A DNA stretch of 64,000 bases from Streptomyces echinoruber. Its GTDB lineage: Bacteria > Actinomycetota > Actinomycetes > Streptomycetales > Streptomycetaceae. The DNA is taken from NCBI RefSeq assembly GCF_014651135.1, contig NZ_BMWH01000017.1:62001-126000 (forward strand), given 5' to 3'. The notes beneath the pieces are model-generated. The model had not been told where the DNA came from. It saw only the letters and a list, made by a program, of their open reading frames with translations, and searched no databases. Position numbers and translations under genes: made by a program. Positions 1 through 8,540 of the stretch are shown here, one piece after another (position 1 is the stretch's first letter; the number at the start of each line of letters is the position of its first letter).

Positions 1-394
1 CGTGGCCGGTGGCGGTCAGGCCGGGCAGCAGCCGGCCGCGGGCGGTGAGGGTGAGCGCGTGCAGCGCGGCGGCGCCCCAGCAGGCGGTGGCCGGGTGGGC
101 GGCCGGGTCGTGCCGCGCGGCCAGCAGCAGCGGCAGCGCCTCCTCCAGGGGCAGGGTCAGCGCGGGCGCGGGTCTGCGGCGCACCCCGGTCGCGCCGTGC
201 GGGCGGACGACCGTCAGCTCCGTGGCACCGCGTGGGCCCCGGCCGTCGCGCCAGACCGCGCCGTCCGGGTCCCACAGGGCGATGCGGCCCTCGCGCGGGA
301 GGGAACCGGGCAGGAAGACGGCGGCGAGGCGCACCGAGAGGTCCCCCTCGGTGTCCTTCGCCGTGCGCTCGGCCACCGCGACCGTGCCGCTCAT
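1..394 (-). CDS. SNF2-type DEAD/DEAH helicase, N-terminal part (runs off window)
   Basis: This is the first 131 codons of a leftward gene whose remainder lies outside the window. The ATG at 394 is preceded by a strong GGAGGTG ribosome-binding site. The visible part reads like the N-terminal domain of the large Streptomyces SNF2-family ATPases: an early LPGSLPREGRIALWDP stretch, then ELTVVRPHG, and later HPATACWGAAALHALTLTARGRLLPGL. No helicase motif is within the window, so the assignment rests on recognition of this conserved N-terminal region. It would be a cytoplasmic DNA-dependent ATPase of unknown target. It is separated by 226 bp of GC-rich DNA from the next gene, which has the same orientation. 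Confidence 0.75.
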   Translation of the reverse strand, partial: MSGTVAVAERTAKDTEGDLSVRLAAVFLPGSLPREGRIALWDPDGAVWRDGRGPRGATELTVVRPHGATGVRRRPAPALTLPLEEALPLLLAARHDPAAHPATACWGAAALHALTLTARGRLLPGLTATGH

Positions 395-620
395 ACGTCC
401 TGTCACCTCCCGCCCGCGTGTCGGACCAGACGTCTCCGACTGTACGGGCGGGGTCTGACAATCGGCCGCGGCGAGCCGCCGGGGCGGCCGGGACGGGTGG
501 CCCGGGAAGGGGTGGCCCGGGAAGGGGCGGGGCGTCCGGGGCCCGCGCGGTGCGGCGCAGGCCGGGGCGGGCCGGACCCCGGCCGGAGCGGGCCGGCCGG
601 AGCGGGCCGGCCGGAACGGG

Positions 621-1205
621 TCAGGGAACCGTCCGGGAGACGACGTAGACGAACGGGTTGCGCGGGTCGGCCAGGCTGACCACGACGTCCTGGGTGGGTG
701 CCGGGTCCTTCTGCTCGTGGACCAGGCCGTACCAGGGGCCGGGGCCGGTGAACCGCCAGCCGGTGACGCGCCGGTCGCGGGCGCCGATGGTGATGTCGCC
801 CTTCTTCAGCGCGGCGCGGCTGGTGCCCATCTGCCTCAGGAAGACGTCCAGGTTCCGGTTGGGGGTCTGGAACTGCACGTACAGGCGGCTGGTCTTCCAG
901 TTGTTCGTCTCGTAGTAGGCGACCTTGCCCGAGGGGTGCGGGATCGGCACCTGGTACAGGCGGCGCTGCACCTTGGACGGCCAGCCGCGGGTGAGGCCGG
1001 TCGCCGAGTACTTCTCCTCCTTGTCCTTGCCGCTGTCGCGGCTCTGGTTGGCGGAGATCACCAGGTAGCCCGCCGGGATGCCGATGAGCAGCACGATGAT
1101 CAGCAGGGTGAGCGCCCGGCGGCGGATCATGTGCCGGCGGTCCTCGGCCGGCGGGGGCGGCGGCTGGTCCGGCGGTGTGCTCTGGCGGGGCAGCGAGGCG
1201 GTCAC
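621..1205 (-). CDS. Single-pass membrane protein of unknown function
   Basis: The 194-aa protein starts at a GTG whose GTGA overlaps the stop of the upstream ROK kinase gene, so the two are translationally coupled. A proline-rich cytoplasmic N-terminus (about residues 1-30) is followed by one hydrophobic segment (about 34-52, ALTLLIIVLLIGIPAGYLVI). An extracytoplasmic domain of about 140 residues then begins with a lysine-rich linker (DSGKDKEEKYS). No catalytic motif is recognised, and the outer domain has regular alternating beta-like segments. This is a conserved-looking hypothetical; coupling to the sugar kinase is the only functional hint. Confidence 0.8.
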   Translation of the reverse strand: MTASLPRQSTPPDQPPPPPAEDRRHMIRRRALTLLIIVLLIGIPAGYLVISANQSRDSGKDKEEKYSATGLTRGWPSKVQRRLYQVPIPHPSGKVAYYETNNWKTSRLYVQFQTPNRNLDVFLRQMGTSRAALKKGDITIGARDRRVTGWRFTGPGPWYGLVHEQKDPAPTQDVVVSLADPRNPFVYVVSRTVP

Positions 1206-2353
1206 AGCGGCTCCCCCGCCGCCGCCCGGCGCACCGCCTGCGCGTACCGCTCGTAGCGTTCGTAGCGCTCCACCCGGCGCCGCTTGGCGCGGCGGAAGCG
1301 GCGGGCGACCAGGCGGGCGAGGTCGGCGGCGCCGACCATGCCGGCCTCGGGGCCGAGCTGGGCGCGCACGATGCGGGCCTCGGGGCGGTAGCCGCGGCCG
1401 GTCAGGTGCCGTTTGAAGGCGTCCCGGGCGGGACCGATCAGCAGGTCGTCGGCCGCGGACACGCCGCCGCCGATGACGAAGCAGGACGGGTCCAGGGCGG
1501 CGGCGAGGTTGGCGATGCCGACGCCGAGCCACTGGCCGATGTCCTGCAGCAGCTCGACGCACATCGCGTCGCCCTCGCGGGCCAGCTCGGTGATCATCGG
1601 GCCGGTGATGTCGGAGATGTTGCCCTTGACGTGCTCGATGATCCCGTACGCCACCGGGGAGTCGGCGGCGGCCAGTTCGCGCGCCTCCCTGACCAGCGCG
1701 TTGCCGGAGCTGTACTGCTCCCAGCAGCCGCGGTTGCCGCACGGGCAGCGGTGGCCGCCGGGCACCACCTGCATGTGCCCGAACTCGCCGGCGACGCCGT
1801 ACTTGCCGCGCTTGACCTGGCCGTCCTCCAGGATCGCGCCGCCGATGCCGGTGCCCAGCGTGATCATGACGAGGTGGTCCTCGCCGCGGCCGGCGCCGAA
1901 GCGCCACTCGGCCCAGGCGGCGGCGTTGGCGTCGTTGTCGACCAGGACCGGCACGGACAGCCGCTCGGAGAGCCGGTCGCGCAGCGGCTCGTTGCGCCAG
2001 GACAGGTGGGGCGCGAACAGCACGCGGTTGCGGTCGGCGTCGACCCAGCCGGCCGCGCCGATGCCGACGGCGTGCACGTCGTGCCGGTCGGACAGGTCCA
2101 GGACCAGTTCGACGATCGTGTCCTCGACGACCTTCGGGCTCTTGGACCTGTCCGGGGTCTCCGTGCGGAGCTTCTCCAGGATGTTGCCGTCGGCGTCGAC
2201 GACGCCCGCCATCACCTTCGTACCGCCGATGTCGATGCCCACCGTCGGCACGCGGGGTGCGGTCAGGTGGGAGCGGCGCTCCCGGGTGCCGACGGTCCGG
2301 AGCACGGGGCGGCGGGAGCCGAGGGGGGCGGTGAGGTCGCGGTAGGTGCTCAT
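1202..2353 (-). CDS. ROK-family sugar kinase (glucokinase-like)
   Basis: A 383-aa cytoplasmic ROK protein, probably phosphorylating glucose or a related hexose with ATP. The N-terminal phosphate-binding signature GIDIGGTKV lies near residue 40. The ROK zinc motif is intact (the GHRCPCGNRGCWEQY stretch), as are the sugar-binding VDNDANAAAWAE and EFGHM motifs and an ITLGTGIGGAI phosphate-binding loop. There is no N-terminal helix-turn-helix, so it is a kinase and not a NagC/XylR-type repressor. I chose the ATG at 2353 because the upstream in-frame sequence belongs to the decayed ABC-transporter gene. In related genomes such a kinase follows a sugar ABC transporter; here only a fragment of that transporter remains. 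Confidence 0.9.
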   Translation of the reverse strand: MSTYRDLTAPLGSRRPVLRTVGTRERRSHLTAPRVPTVGIDIGGTKVMAGVVDADGNILEKLRTETPDRSKSPKVVEDTIVELVLDLSDRHDVHAVGIGAAGWVDADRNRVLFAPHLSWRNEPLRDRLSERLSVPVLVDNDANAAAWAEWRFGAGRGEDHLVMITLGTGIGGAILEDGQVKRGKYGVAGEFGHMQVVPGGHRCPCGNRGCWEQYSSGNALVREARELAAADSPVAYGIIEHVKGNISDITGPMITELAREGDAMCVELLQDIGQWLGVGIANLAAALDPSCFVIGGGVSAADDLLIGPARDAFKRHLTGRGYRPEARIVRAQLGPEAGMVGAADLARLVARRFRRAKRRRVERYERYERYAQAVRRAAAGEPL

Positions 2354-2499
2354 CGGGCCTGATTCTGCCGTACGGGTCCACGGGGCGCCGTGCGGGGGAG
2401 CGGAGGGGCGGTGCCGCCGGCCGGCGCCGGCGTCCGCGCGGCGGCGGCGTCGGGCGGGTGCGCGGTGGCGCCGCCGGGCGGCCGGGCGCCCGCGTCGGC

Positions 2500-2728
2500 C
2501 GGCCGTGCCGCCGCGCCGGTGTTCTCCGGCTCGCGGCGCAGGTCCTCGAGCCCGTCGCCGCCGGCTGTCCGGCGCGCCGGCTCCTCCGAGGTGGTCTCGT
2601 CCCGCGTGGGGCTGCCCGCCCTCGTGCCCCGCTGCAGCGGTACGAAACGGTCGCCCACGAGGGGGCGGGGTGCGCGGGTTGTGGGTGATGAACACAACAC
2701 CCAGGGCCCGCTCCCGTGCCGGGGCCAC
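2500..2728 (-). pseudogene. Remnant of a sugar ABC-transporter ATPase, C-terminal end
   Basis: Read leftwards, the frame at 2728-2675 gives VAPARERALGVVFITHNP, the Walker-B-downstream H-loop region of RbsA/XylG-type ATPases. The continuation then lies in another frame as LVGDRFVPLQRGTRAGSP and later TAGGDGLEDLRREPEN. Intact homologues read VVFITHNPHHAY-VGDRF-LLRRG and MAGGAELE-L-HEL. So the C-terminal about 75 residues survive, with a frameshift and several Leu-to-Pro type changes, and everything upstream is missing. The fragment is directly upstream of the ROK kinase, exactly where a transporter operon would end. Confidence 0.7.
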
Positions 2729-2780
2729 GTACCTGGGGACGGTCCCGGCTGCTTCATGCCGGGCGCGCCCGCAGGTCGCA

Positions 2781-2792
2781 TTGTCCGGACAA
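2781..2792. promoter_or_regulatory. Perfect palindrome TTGTCCGGACAA, probable GntR operator
   Basis: A 12-bp perfect palindrome lying between the gntR stop and the ABC-ATPase remnant. The same core occurs in the gntR / Gfo-Idh divergent promoter at 3706-3717. HutC-type GntR proteins bind short palindromes of this kind, so it probably marks the promoter of the lost sugar-transport operon, which now leads into the ROK gene. Confidence 0.65.
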
Positions 2793-2891
2793 GCAGTTCC
2801 ACGGTGGCTCCCGCAGTGGATTCCGCGGCGGGTCCCGCGGTGGTTCCCGCAGCTGTCCCGTGGTGGTCGCCGCGGCGGGTCCCGCGGGGCG

Positions 2892-3656
2892 TCAGGACCG
2901 GACGAGGAGCTGGAACTCGAAGGAGTAGCGCGAGGGGCGGTAGGTGTGCGTGCCGTACTCGACCGGGCGGCCGGTGTCGTCGAAGGTCGTGCGCTGCATG
3001 GTGAGCAGCGGGGCGCCCTCGGGCTCGCCGAGCCGCTCCGCCTCGTCGGCGGTGGCGGCGCGGGCGCCGATGGACTGGCGGGCGCTGTGCAGGGTGATCC
3101 CGGCGGCGCGCATCATCCGGTACAGGCCGGTGGCCTCGAGCTGGTCGGTGTTCAGGTCGAGCAGGCCGGGCGGCAGGAAGTTGCACAGGTACGCCATCGG
3201 CTCGCCGTGCGCCAGGCGCAGCCGCTCCACCCGGTGCACGTCACTGCCCTCGGGCACGCCGAGCGCGACCGCCACCTCGGGGGACGCGGCGACGACGGTG
3301 TTGACGAGGACCCTGGTGGCGGGGCGCTGCCCGGCCGCCTCCAGGTCGTCGTAGAGGCTGCTGAGTTCCAGCGGGCGCTTGACCTGGCTGTGCACCACCT
3401 GTGTGCCCACGCCGCGGCGGCGCACCAGCAGGCCTTTGTCGACGAGGGACTGGATGGCCTGGCGGACCGTGGGCCGGGAGAGTCCGAGCCGCGCCGCGAG
3501 CTCGATCTCGTTGCCGAGCAGGCTGCCGGGGGTGAGCACGCCGTGCTCGATGGCGGCCTCGAGCTGCTGGGCCAGCTGGAAGTACAGCGGCACCGGGGAG
3601 CTGCGGTCCACCCTGAGGTCCAGCGACACAGTCGGGTCCACTTCTGGTTTCGGCAC
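2892..3656 (-). CDS. GntR-family (HutC subfamily) transcriptional regulator
   Basis: The 254-aa protein starts at GTG 3656. The N-terminal winged helix (about residues 12-80) contains the typical SSPVPLYFQLAQQL-EAAI opening and the recognition-helix stretch LGLSRPTVRQAIQSLVDKGL followed by an RRRGVGTQV wing. The C-terminal UTRA domain (about 95-250) has PEGSDVHRVERLRLA-GEP-A and a terminal YRPSRYSFEFQLLV, typical of HutC-type effector domains that bind sugars, sugar phosphates or histidine-like ligands. It is divergent from a Gfo/Idh dehydrogenase, with the palindrome TGTCCGGACA between them, so it likely represses itself, the dehydrogenase and the former transporter/ROK unit. The ligand is unknown. 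Confidence 0.9.
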   Translation of the reverse strand: MPKPEVDPTVSLDLRVDRSSPVPLYFQLAQQLEAAIEHGVLTPGSLLGNEIELAARLGLSRPTVRQAIQSLVDKGLLVRRRGVGTQVVHSQVKRPLELSSLYDDLEAAGQRPATRVLVNTVVAASPEVAVALGVPEGSDVHRVERLRLAHGEPMAYLCNFLPPGLLDLNTDQLEATGLYRMMRAAGITLHSARQSIGARAATADEAERLGEPEGAPLLTMQRTTFDDTGRPVEYGTHTYRPSRYSFEFQLLVRS

Positions 3657-3705
3657 GGGCCGAGCGTAGCCCCAGCCGTTGTTGACGGGAAGTCGTGTAG
3701 TCCGA

Positions 3706-3717
3706 TTGTCCGGACAT
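3706..3717. promoter_or_regulatory. TTGTCCGGACAT palindrome in the gntR / dehydrogenase promoter
   Basis: The inner 10 bp TGTCCGGACA are a perfect palindrome, located 50 bp upstream of gntR and 42 bp upstream of the dehydrogenase ATG. It differs by one outer base from the site at 2781-2792. The shared motif at both ends of gntR supports autoregulation. Confidence 0.65.
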
Positions 3718-3758
3718 ACGCATTGACAGGGTACGGTGCCGACCCGCACTTTGTTTCC

Positions 3759-4793
3759 ATGCGCATCGGGGTCATCGGGACAGGCCGCATCGGCACCCTT
3801 CATGCGACCACTCTCGCCCGCCATCGCGATGTGGGCTCCCTGATCCTCACGGACACGGAGCCGGCGCGGGCGCAGGAGCTGGCGCACCGTCTGGGCGAGA
3901 CAGCGGCGCCGGGGGTGGACGAGATCTTCCGCTGGGGCGTGGACGCCGTGGTCATCACCACCGCGACACAGGCGCACGCCGAGCTCATCGGGCGCGCGGC
4001 CCGCTCCGGTCTGCCGGTGTTCTGCGAGAAGCCCATCGCCCTGGACCTGCCGGGCACACTGCACGCGCTCGCGGAGGTCGCGGCGGCCGGCACGGTGCTG
4101 CAGATGGGTTTCCAGCGCCGGTTCGACGTCGGGTACGCCGGCGCGCGCGAGGCGGTGCGCTCCGGGCGGCTGGGCCGGCTGCACACCGTGCGCGCGATGA
4201 CCTCGGACCAGGCGCCGCCCCCGGCCGCGTACCTGCCGCTGTCCGGCGGGCTGTACCGGGACGCCCTCGTCCACGACTTCGACGCGCTGCGCTGGGTGAC
4301 CGGCCGGGAGGTCGTCGAGGTGTACGCCACCGGCTCCGACGCGGGCCCGCCCGTCTTCCGCGAGGCCGGCGACATCGACACCGCCGCCGCGGTCCTCACC
4401 CTCGACGGCGGCGTCCTCGCCACGGCCACCGCGACCCGGCTCAACGGCGCCGGCTACGACGTACGCATGGAACTCGCCGGGGAACTGGACCAGATCGCCG
4501 TCGGCCTGGACGACCGCACGCCGATCGCCTCCACGGAGCCGACCGGCCCCCCGGCCGCCGACAAGCCCTGGACCGGCTTCCTGGAGCGCTTCGGCCCCGC
4601 CTACGAGGCGGAGCTGTCCGCCTTCGTCGAGGTCGTCCGCGGCGAGCGCGCCAACCCCTGCGACGGCCGCGAGGCCCTGCAGGCCCTGCGCATCGCCGAG
4701 GCCTGCGAACTGTCCCGCCGCGAGCGCCGGCCGGTGGCCCTGGCGGAGATCCCGGGGGCGGACGCGGTGGAGGGGTTGAGCGCCGCCGGGTGA
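3759..4793 (+). CDS. Gfo/Idh/MocA-family NAD(P)-dependent dehydrogenase
   Basis: The 344-aa protein resembles inositol 2-dehydrogenases. The Rossmann motif GVIGTGRIG is at the extreme N-terminus, and the family signature CEKPIALDLP is near residue 90. A substrate-domain motif RDALVHDFDALRWVTG supplies the conserved Asp/His pair, and the C-terminal TGFLERFGPAYEAELSAF region is typical of sugar and cyclitol oxidoreductases. The ATG is used because the family begins here; upstream there is only a weak ribosome-binding site (TTGTTTCC). It is divergent from gntR and probably co-regulated. It likely oxidises a sugar or inositol imported by the transporter of which only a scrap remains. Confidence 0.9.
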   Translation: MRIGVIGTGRIGTLHATTLARHRDVGSLILTDTEPARAQELAHRLGETAAPGVDEIFRWGVDAVVITTATQAHAELIGRAARSGLPVFCEKPIALDLPGTLHALAEVAAAGTVLQMGFQRRFDVGYAGAREAVRSGRLGRLHTVRAMTSDQAPPPAAYLPLSGGLYRDALVHDFDALRWVTGREVVEVYATGSDAGPPVFREAGDIDTAAAVLTLDGGVLATATATRLNGAGYDVRMELAGELDQIAVGLDDRTPIASTEPTGPPAADKPWTGFLERFGPAYEAELSAFVEVVRGERANPCDGREALQALRIAEACELSRRERRPVALAEIPGADAVEGLSAAG

Positions 4794-5125
4794 GCCCCGA
4801 CCGGGGCGTCAGGGGAGAGCGGAAGCCGCCGGGCGCGGACGAGGTGGTGCCCGGGCAGGCGAGGGGTCCTGCCGACGGACGAGGCGGCGCCCGTCCGGGG
4901 CGTGATTCCCGCCGGGTGTCCGCCGCGGGGCGCCCCCGCGGGCACCCGGGCGAGTGGCCCGGCAGCAGTCGGCCGGGGCGGGAGCCGGAGGCCCGGCCCG
5001 CCGCGGGCGGGGCCCCCGGTGACCGGCCGGCCGACCGGCTGCCCGGCCCACCGGCTGACCGACCGGCCGATCCACCGGTGCGCCGGCCGACCGGCCGGCC
5101 GGCGCCGGGTCCGCTCCCGCGGCGG
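4794..5125. other. Gene-free GC-rich spacer
   Basis: This 332-bp stretch lies between two convergent genes. It has no credible coding frame. It holds short reiterated CCGACCGGC and GGCCGGCCG units (5020-5105) that can fold into several overlapping stems and probably serve as bidirectional termination. Confidence 0.5.
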
Positions 5126-5522
5126 TCAGCAGCCGAAGTCGATCAGGTCGAACGTGGCGTAGTGGTCGGCCGTGTAGTAGTCCTCCTGGTATTCCTCACC
5201 GGTGACGATGCGGCGGGCGCCGCGGGTGGAGGAGCCGGGGGTGACGACTGTGTACTCGTGGTAGTAGCCGGTCGGCTGCGAGGGCAGCACGCCCTCGCGG
5301 TTCTGGAAGACGCTGCCGTCCTGCGCGTAGGGGAAGGGACCGCCCTGCTCGATCAGGTCGAGCGTGTCGTACGCCTGGGAGGGCAGGTCGCTGTAGCAGA
5401 TGCTGCCGACCGAGGTGGCGGCGGCGTCCGCGGTGGTGGCGGAGACGGTGCCGCCGACGAGGAGGGCGGACAGGAGGGCGGCTGCGGCGCCGATCCGGGT
5501 GGCGCGTGGGGGGATTCTCATG
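5126..5522 (-). CDS. Secreted guanyl-specific ribonuclease (RNase Sa type)
   Basis: A 131-aa preprotein. The N-terminal about 35 residues form a Sec signal (Arg-rich start, AAAALLSALLVGG core, cleavage near TADAA). The mature about 96 residues align along their whole length with Streptomyces RNase Sa: two terminal cysteines able to form the single disulphide, FPYAQDGSVFQNRE, then YYHEYTVVTPG with the catalytic Glu. Catalytic arginines follow in RGARRIVTGE and the catalytic His in DHYATFDLID. It cleaves single-stranded RNA 3' of guanosine outside the cell. Two in-frame ATGs are possible (5522 and 5531); neither has a clear ribosome-binding site. No barstar-like inhibitor gene is adjacent, as is usual for secreted Sa enzymes. 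Confidence 0.92.
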
Positions 5523-6031
5523 GCCCTCATGATGACGCGCGTAGAGCATGGCATGTCAATGTCAACAACGGAGATTTTGTCCACCAAATCGGTTGGTTTT
5601 CCCGGAAGTTAATCTGCCGCGCCCCGCCTTCACGCCGCCCTCACACACCCCGCTCCCACCCGACCGCCGGCCCGGCCGCCGACCCGACCACTGCCCCGAC
5701 CACTGCCCCGACCACCGCCCCGTTCGCGCTCCTCCGGAAGGCTCGCGGGAGCCGTACCGGAGGCCGCCCGCGGTGGCGTACGACCGGACCGGCCGGACCC
5801 CCGGAACGATCCGCCGCGCGGCCGACCTGACTGACTCCCCCGCCATCTGACGGACTGTTCACCGCCTCCCCCGCCCCCTCGCCGGCCTTTCGCACACTTC
5901 CAGTGCGTCACCGGCCGGCGACGCGCCCGGCGCACCGTCCGGTCACCGCCGACGCGCCGCCCGGTCACCGCCGGCGCACCGCGGTGCGCCACCGGCGGAA
6001 CACCACGAAGCCCCGAAGAGAGGTTCGCCCG
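5523..6031. promoter_or_regulatory. Divergent upstream region at the left edge of the island
   Basis: A 509-bp gene-free stretch. Bases 5548-5615 are AT-rich for this genome and contain two GTCAA boxes (5552-5563) and an ACCAA-N5-TTGGT inverted repeat (about 5582-5596). Both are candidates for promoter and operator elements of the ribonuclease and/or the rightward operon. Further on, at 5685-5722, a CCCGACCACTGC-type 12-mer is repeated three times. The last 100 bp are simple GC-rich sequence ending in the ribosome-binding site AGAGAGG of the next gene. Confidence 0.45.
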
Positions 6032-6922
6032 ATGGCCCGCAGTGTCCTTCCCATGCCCTCCGGTTCCGATCCGGAGTGGCAGACGGAGCTGCTCGATCTC
6101 GACGCCTACCTGGCCCGTGTCGGCTACGACGGGCCGCGTACCCCGACCCTGGAGACCCTGCGCGCGCTGCACCGCGCCCACGCCGACGCCATCAGTTGGG
6201 AGATCGTGGACTCGGCCGTCGGCCGGCGGATCTCCCTCGACATCGAGAGCGTCCAGGACAAGATCGTGCGCCGCGGGCAGGGCGGCTGCTGCCTGGAGAG
6301 CAACCTGCTGTTCGCCGCCGCGCTGGACCGGCTCGGCTTCCCGCTGGTGCGCCACCTCGCCCGGGTCCGCCGCGGTTCGCGGGCCGTCCGCACCCGCTCC
6401 CACGTCGTGCTGCTGGTGGAGGTCGACGGCGACATCTGGTTCGCCGACCCCGGCTTCGGCGACGAGAGCCCGCTGGAACCGCTGCCGTTCCGGCACGACG
6501 GCTCGGTGACCGTCGGCGAGTGGACCTGGCGGCTGCAGCAGGACGGCGAGGAGTGGCTGCTGCAGAGCCTGCACGCGGACGGCTGGTTCGACGTCTACGC
6601 CTGGTGGCTGGAGCCGCAGCACTTCATCGACTTCGACATGGTCAACCACTTCTCCTACGCCGACCCGCGCTCCGTGTTCATGCCGCCGGGCGGGCTCAGC
6701 CACCTGATCGCCCAGCGCGGTGACGAGAAGACCCGGCTGGTGCTGAAGAACACGGTGCTGACCACGCAGTACCCCGACGGCCGGGTGGAGCACGCCGAAC
6801 TGACCCCGGACGAGGTGGTCGAGACGCTGCAGGACGCCTTCCGGATCACCCTGCGGCCCGAGGACGCCGAGTTCCTGCGCAAGCGCTTCGTGGAGGAGCC
6901 CGCCGAGCAGCCCGCCCAGTGA
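6032..6922 (+). CDS. Arylamine N-acetyltransferase-like amide synthase
   Basis: A 296-aa NAT-fold enzyme. The Cys-His-Asp triad is present: Cys87 in GGCCLESN, His124 in TRSHVVLLV and Asp139 in FADPGFG. The ATG at 6032 has AGAGAGG at suitable spacing; the longer upstream frame has no family sequence. NATs either acetylate arylamines with acetyl-CoA or, as RifF in rifamycin biosynthesis, form an amide between an acyl thioester and an aromatic amine. It is the first gene of a rightward operon with an AMP ligase and an FAD hydroxylase, and the cluster predicts an amino-aromatic (3-hydroxyanthranilate). Amide formation or protection of that amine is therefore the likely job. Which of the two it does cannot be read from sequence. 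Confidence 0.88.
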   Translation: MARSVLPMPSGSDPEWQTELLDLDAYLARVGYDGPRTPTLETLRALHRAHADAISWEIVDSAVGRRISLDIESVQDKIVRRGQGGCCLESNLLFAAALDRLGFPLVRHLARVRRGSRAVRTRSHVVLLVEVDGDIWFADPGFGDESPLEPLPFRHDGSVTVGEWTWRLQQDGEEWLLQSLHADGWFDVYAWWLEPQHFIDFDMVNHFSYADPRSVFMPPGGLSHLIAQRGDEKTRLVLKNTVLTTQYPDGRVEHAELTPDEVVETLQDAFRITLRPEDAEFLRKRFVEEPAEQPAQ

Positions 6923-6977
6923 CCGCCTCCGCCCGAGGCGGCCGAGACCTCTTCGAGGCAGTCAAGGAGACAACGCC

Positions 6978-8540
6978 ATGTCCCGGATCCCCCGACGCCG
7001 CAGCGGTCTGTACCTCGGCGTGGTCGCCGAGCACGCGGCGGCCCGGCACGGCGGCACGCCGCTGACGCTCGACCACGACCTGGACGTCTTCCCCGGCGCG
7101 GGCCGGGAGCTGACGGTGGCTCGGCTGGCCGACTTCGTCGACGACGTGGCCGCCCGGCTGTGGGCCGCCGGGGTCCGCCCCGGCCACCACGTCGCCGTCC
7201 ACAAGACCTCGAACTTCGACATCTACATCCTGGCCAGCGCCGCCTCCCGCATCGGCGCCGTGCCGGTGATGCTCTCCCCGGCCCTGCCGGGGGCGAGCGT
7301 CACCGCGCTGCTGCGGCGGCTGGAGCGGCCGTACCTGCTGACCGACACCGCCAAGCTCGACGGTCCGCTGGCGGACGCCCCGCTGGCCGAGCTGACCGAG
7401 CGGGTGGTGCTGGCGGCGGGCCACCGCGAGGGCGCGGTGTCGCTGGCCGAGCTGGCGGGCGCGCCGCGCCGGGCCCCGGTCTTCAACGGCCCGGACGAGC
7501 CGGCCCTGATGACCCACACCTCGGGCACCACGGGCCTGCCGAAGCTGGTGGTGCACTCGGCGCGCACGCTGCGCGGCCGGTTCCGGCCGCAGAACCGGCT
7601 CTTCTCGCTGATCCGCAAGCGGGAGACGGTGGCGGTGCACGTGTCGTTCGTGCACTCGCGGATGTTCCTGGCGATGGCGGTGGTGCTGCCGCGCGCCTTC
7701 CCGGTGCTGATCATGGAGGACGGCAGCGCGCAGAACGCCGCCGAACTGTTCGCGCGGCTGCGCCCCGGATTCCTGGAGACCCACCCCAACTCCTTCATGG
7801 AGTGGGAGGAGGTCGCCGACGACCCGCGCCGCCCGTTCGCCAACGTCAAGTACTTCAGCAGCACCTTCGACGCGATCCACCCGGGCACCATGGACCGGCT
7901 GCTGAAGGCGTCCGACCGGCGGGGCGCGCTGTTCTTCCAGATCTACGGCCAGAGCGAGTGCGGCCCGCTGGTCGGCCGCGGCTACACCCGGCGCGGCGCG
8001 CACAAGGCCGACGGCCGCTGCCTGGGCTACGCGATGCCGGGCATCACCAGGTTCCGGCTGGTCGGCCGCGACGGCAAGCGCCCCTCCAAGGCCCACCCCG
8101 GCTACATCGACGTCCGCACGCCGGGCCGGGCGGTGACCTACCACGGCGAGCAGGAGCGGTTCCTGAAGCAGGTGCACGGCGCCTGGTGGCGGGGCATGGA
8201 CATCGGCTACCGCAGCAGGTGGGGCTGCCTGCACCTGCTGGACCGCGAGGTCGACCACATCCCCGGCGTGCACAGCACCCTGGAGGTGGAGGACGCCGTC
8301 CTGGCCAGGCTGCCCGAGCTGACCGAACTGGTGCTGGTGCCCGGCCCCCGGCGGGAGCCGGTGCCCGTGGTGTGCACCCGCGGGGACGCGCCGCTGGACC
8401 CGGACCGCTGGCGGGCGGCCACCGCGGGCTTCCCGCAGCTCGCGCCGCCGGTGCACCTGCCGCTGAGCGAGCTGCCGCGCACCGCCACCATGAAGGTGCA
8501 GCGGATCGAGCTGGCGCGCCGGCTGAAGGAGAAGGCGTGA
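6978..8540 (+). CDS. AMP-forming acyl/aryl-CoA ligase (copy 1)
   Basis: A 520-aa ANL-superfamily ligase. The P-loop motif THTSGTTGLPKLVVH lies near residue 175. The adenine-binding motif IYGQSECGPL and the hinge region MDIGYRSRWGCLHLLDREVD follow. The C-terminal catalytic lysine lies in LPRTATMKVQRIEL, in the position of the usual GK motif. It lacks close resemblance to DhbE/EntE and is clearly paralogous, end to end, to the ligase at 42863-44434 (shared LDHDLD, VDD, LWAA, HVSFVHSR, HPNSFM and WGCLHLLDREVD). The likely substrate is 3-hydroxyanthranilate or a derivative, giving a CoA thioester via the adenylate. AAGGAG precedes the ATG. The gene overlaps the next by GTGA. Confidence 0.88.
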   Translation: MSRIPRRRSGLYLGVVAEHAAARHGGTPLTLDHDLDVFPGAGRELTVARLADFVDDVAARLWAAGVRPGHHVAVHKTSNFDIYILASAASRIGAVPVMLSPALPGASVTALLRRLERPYLLTDTAKLDGPLADAPLAELTERVVLAAGHREGAVSLAELAGAPRRAPVFNGPDEPALMTHTSGTTGLPKLVVHSARTLRGRFRPQNRLFSLIRKRETVAVHVSFVHSRMFLAMAVVLPRAFPVLIMEDGSAQNAAELFARLRPGFLETHPNSFMEWEEVADDPRRPFANVKYFSSTFDAIHPGTMDRLLKASDRRGALFFQIYGQSECGPLVGRGYTRRGAHKADGRCLGYAMPGITRFRLVGRDGKRPSKAHPGYIDVRTPGRAVTYHGEQERFLKQVHGAWWRGMDIGYRSRWGCLHLLDREVDHIPGVHSTLEVEDAVLARLPELTELVLVPGPRREPVPVVCTRGDAPLDPDRWRAATAGFPQLAPPVHLPLSELPRTATMKVQRIELARRLKEKA

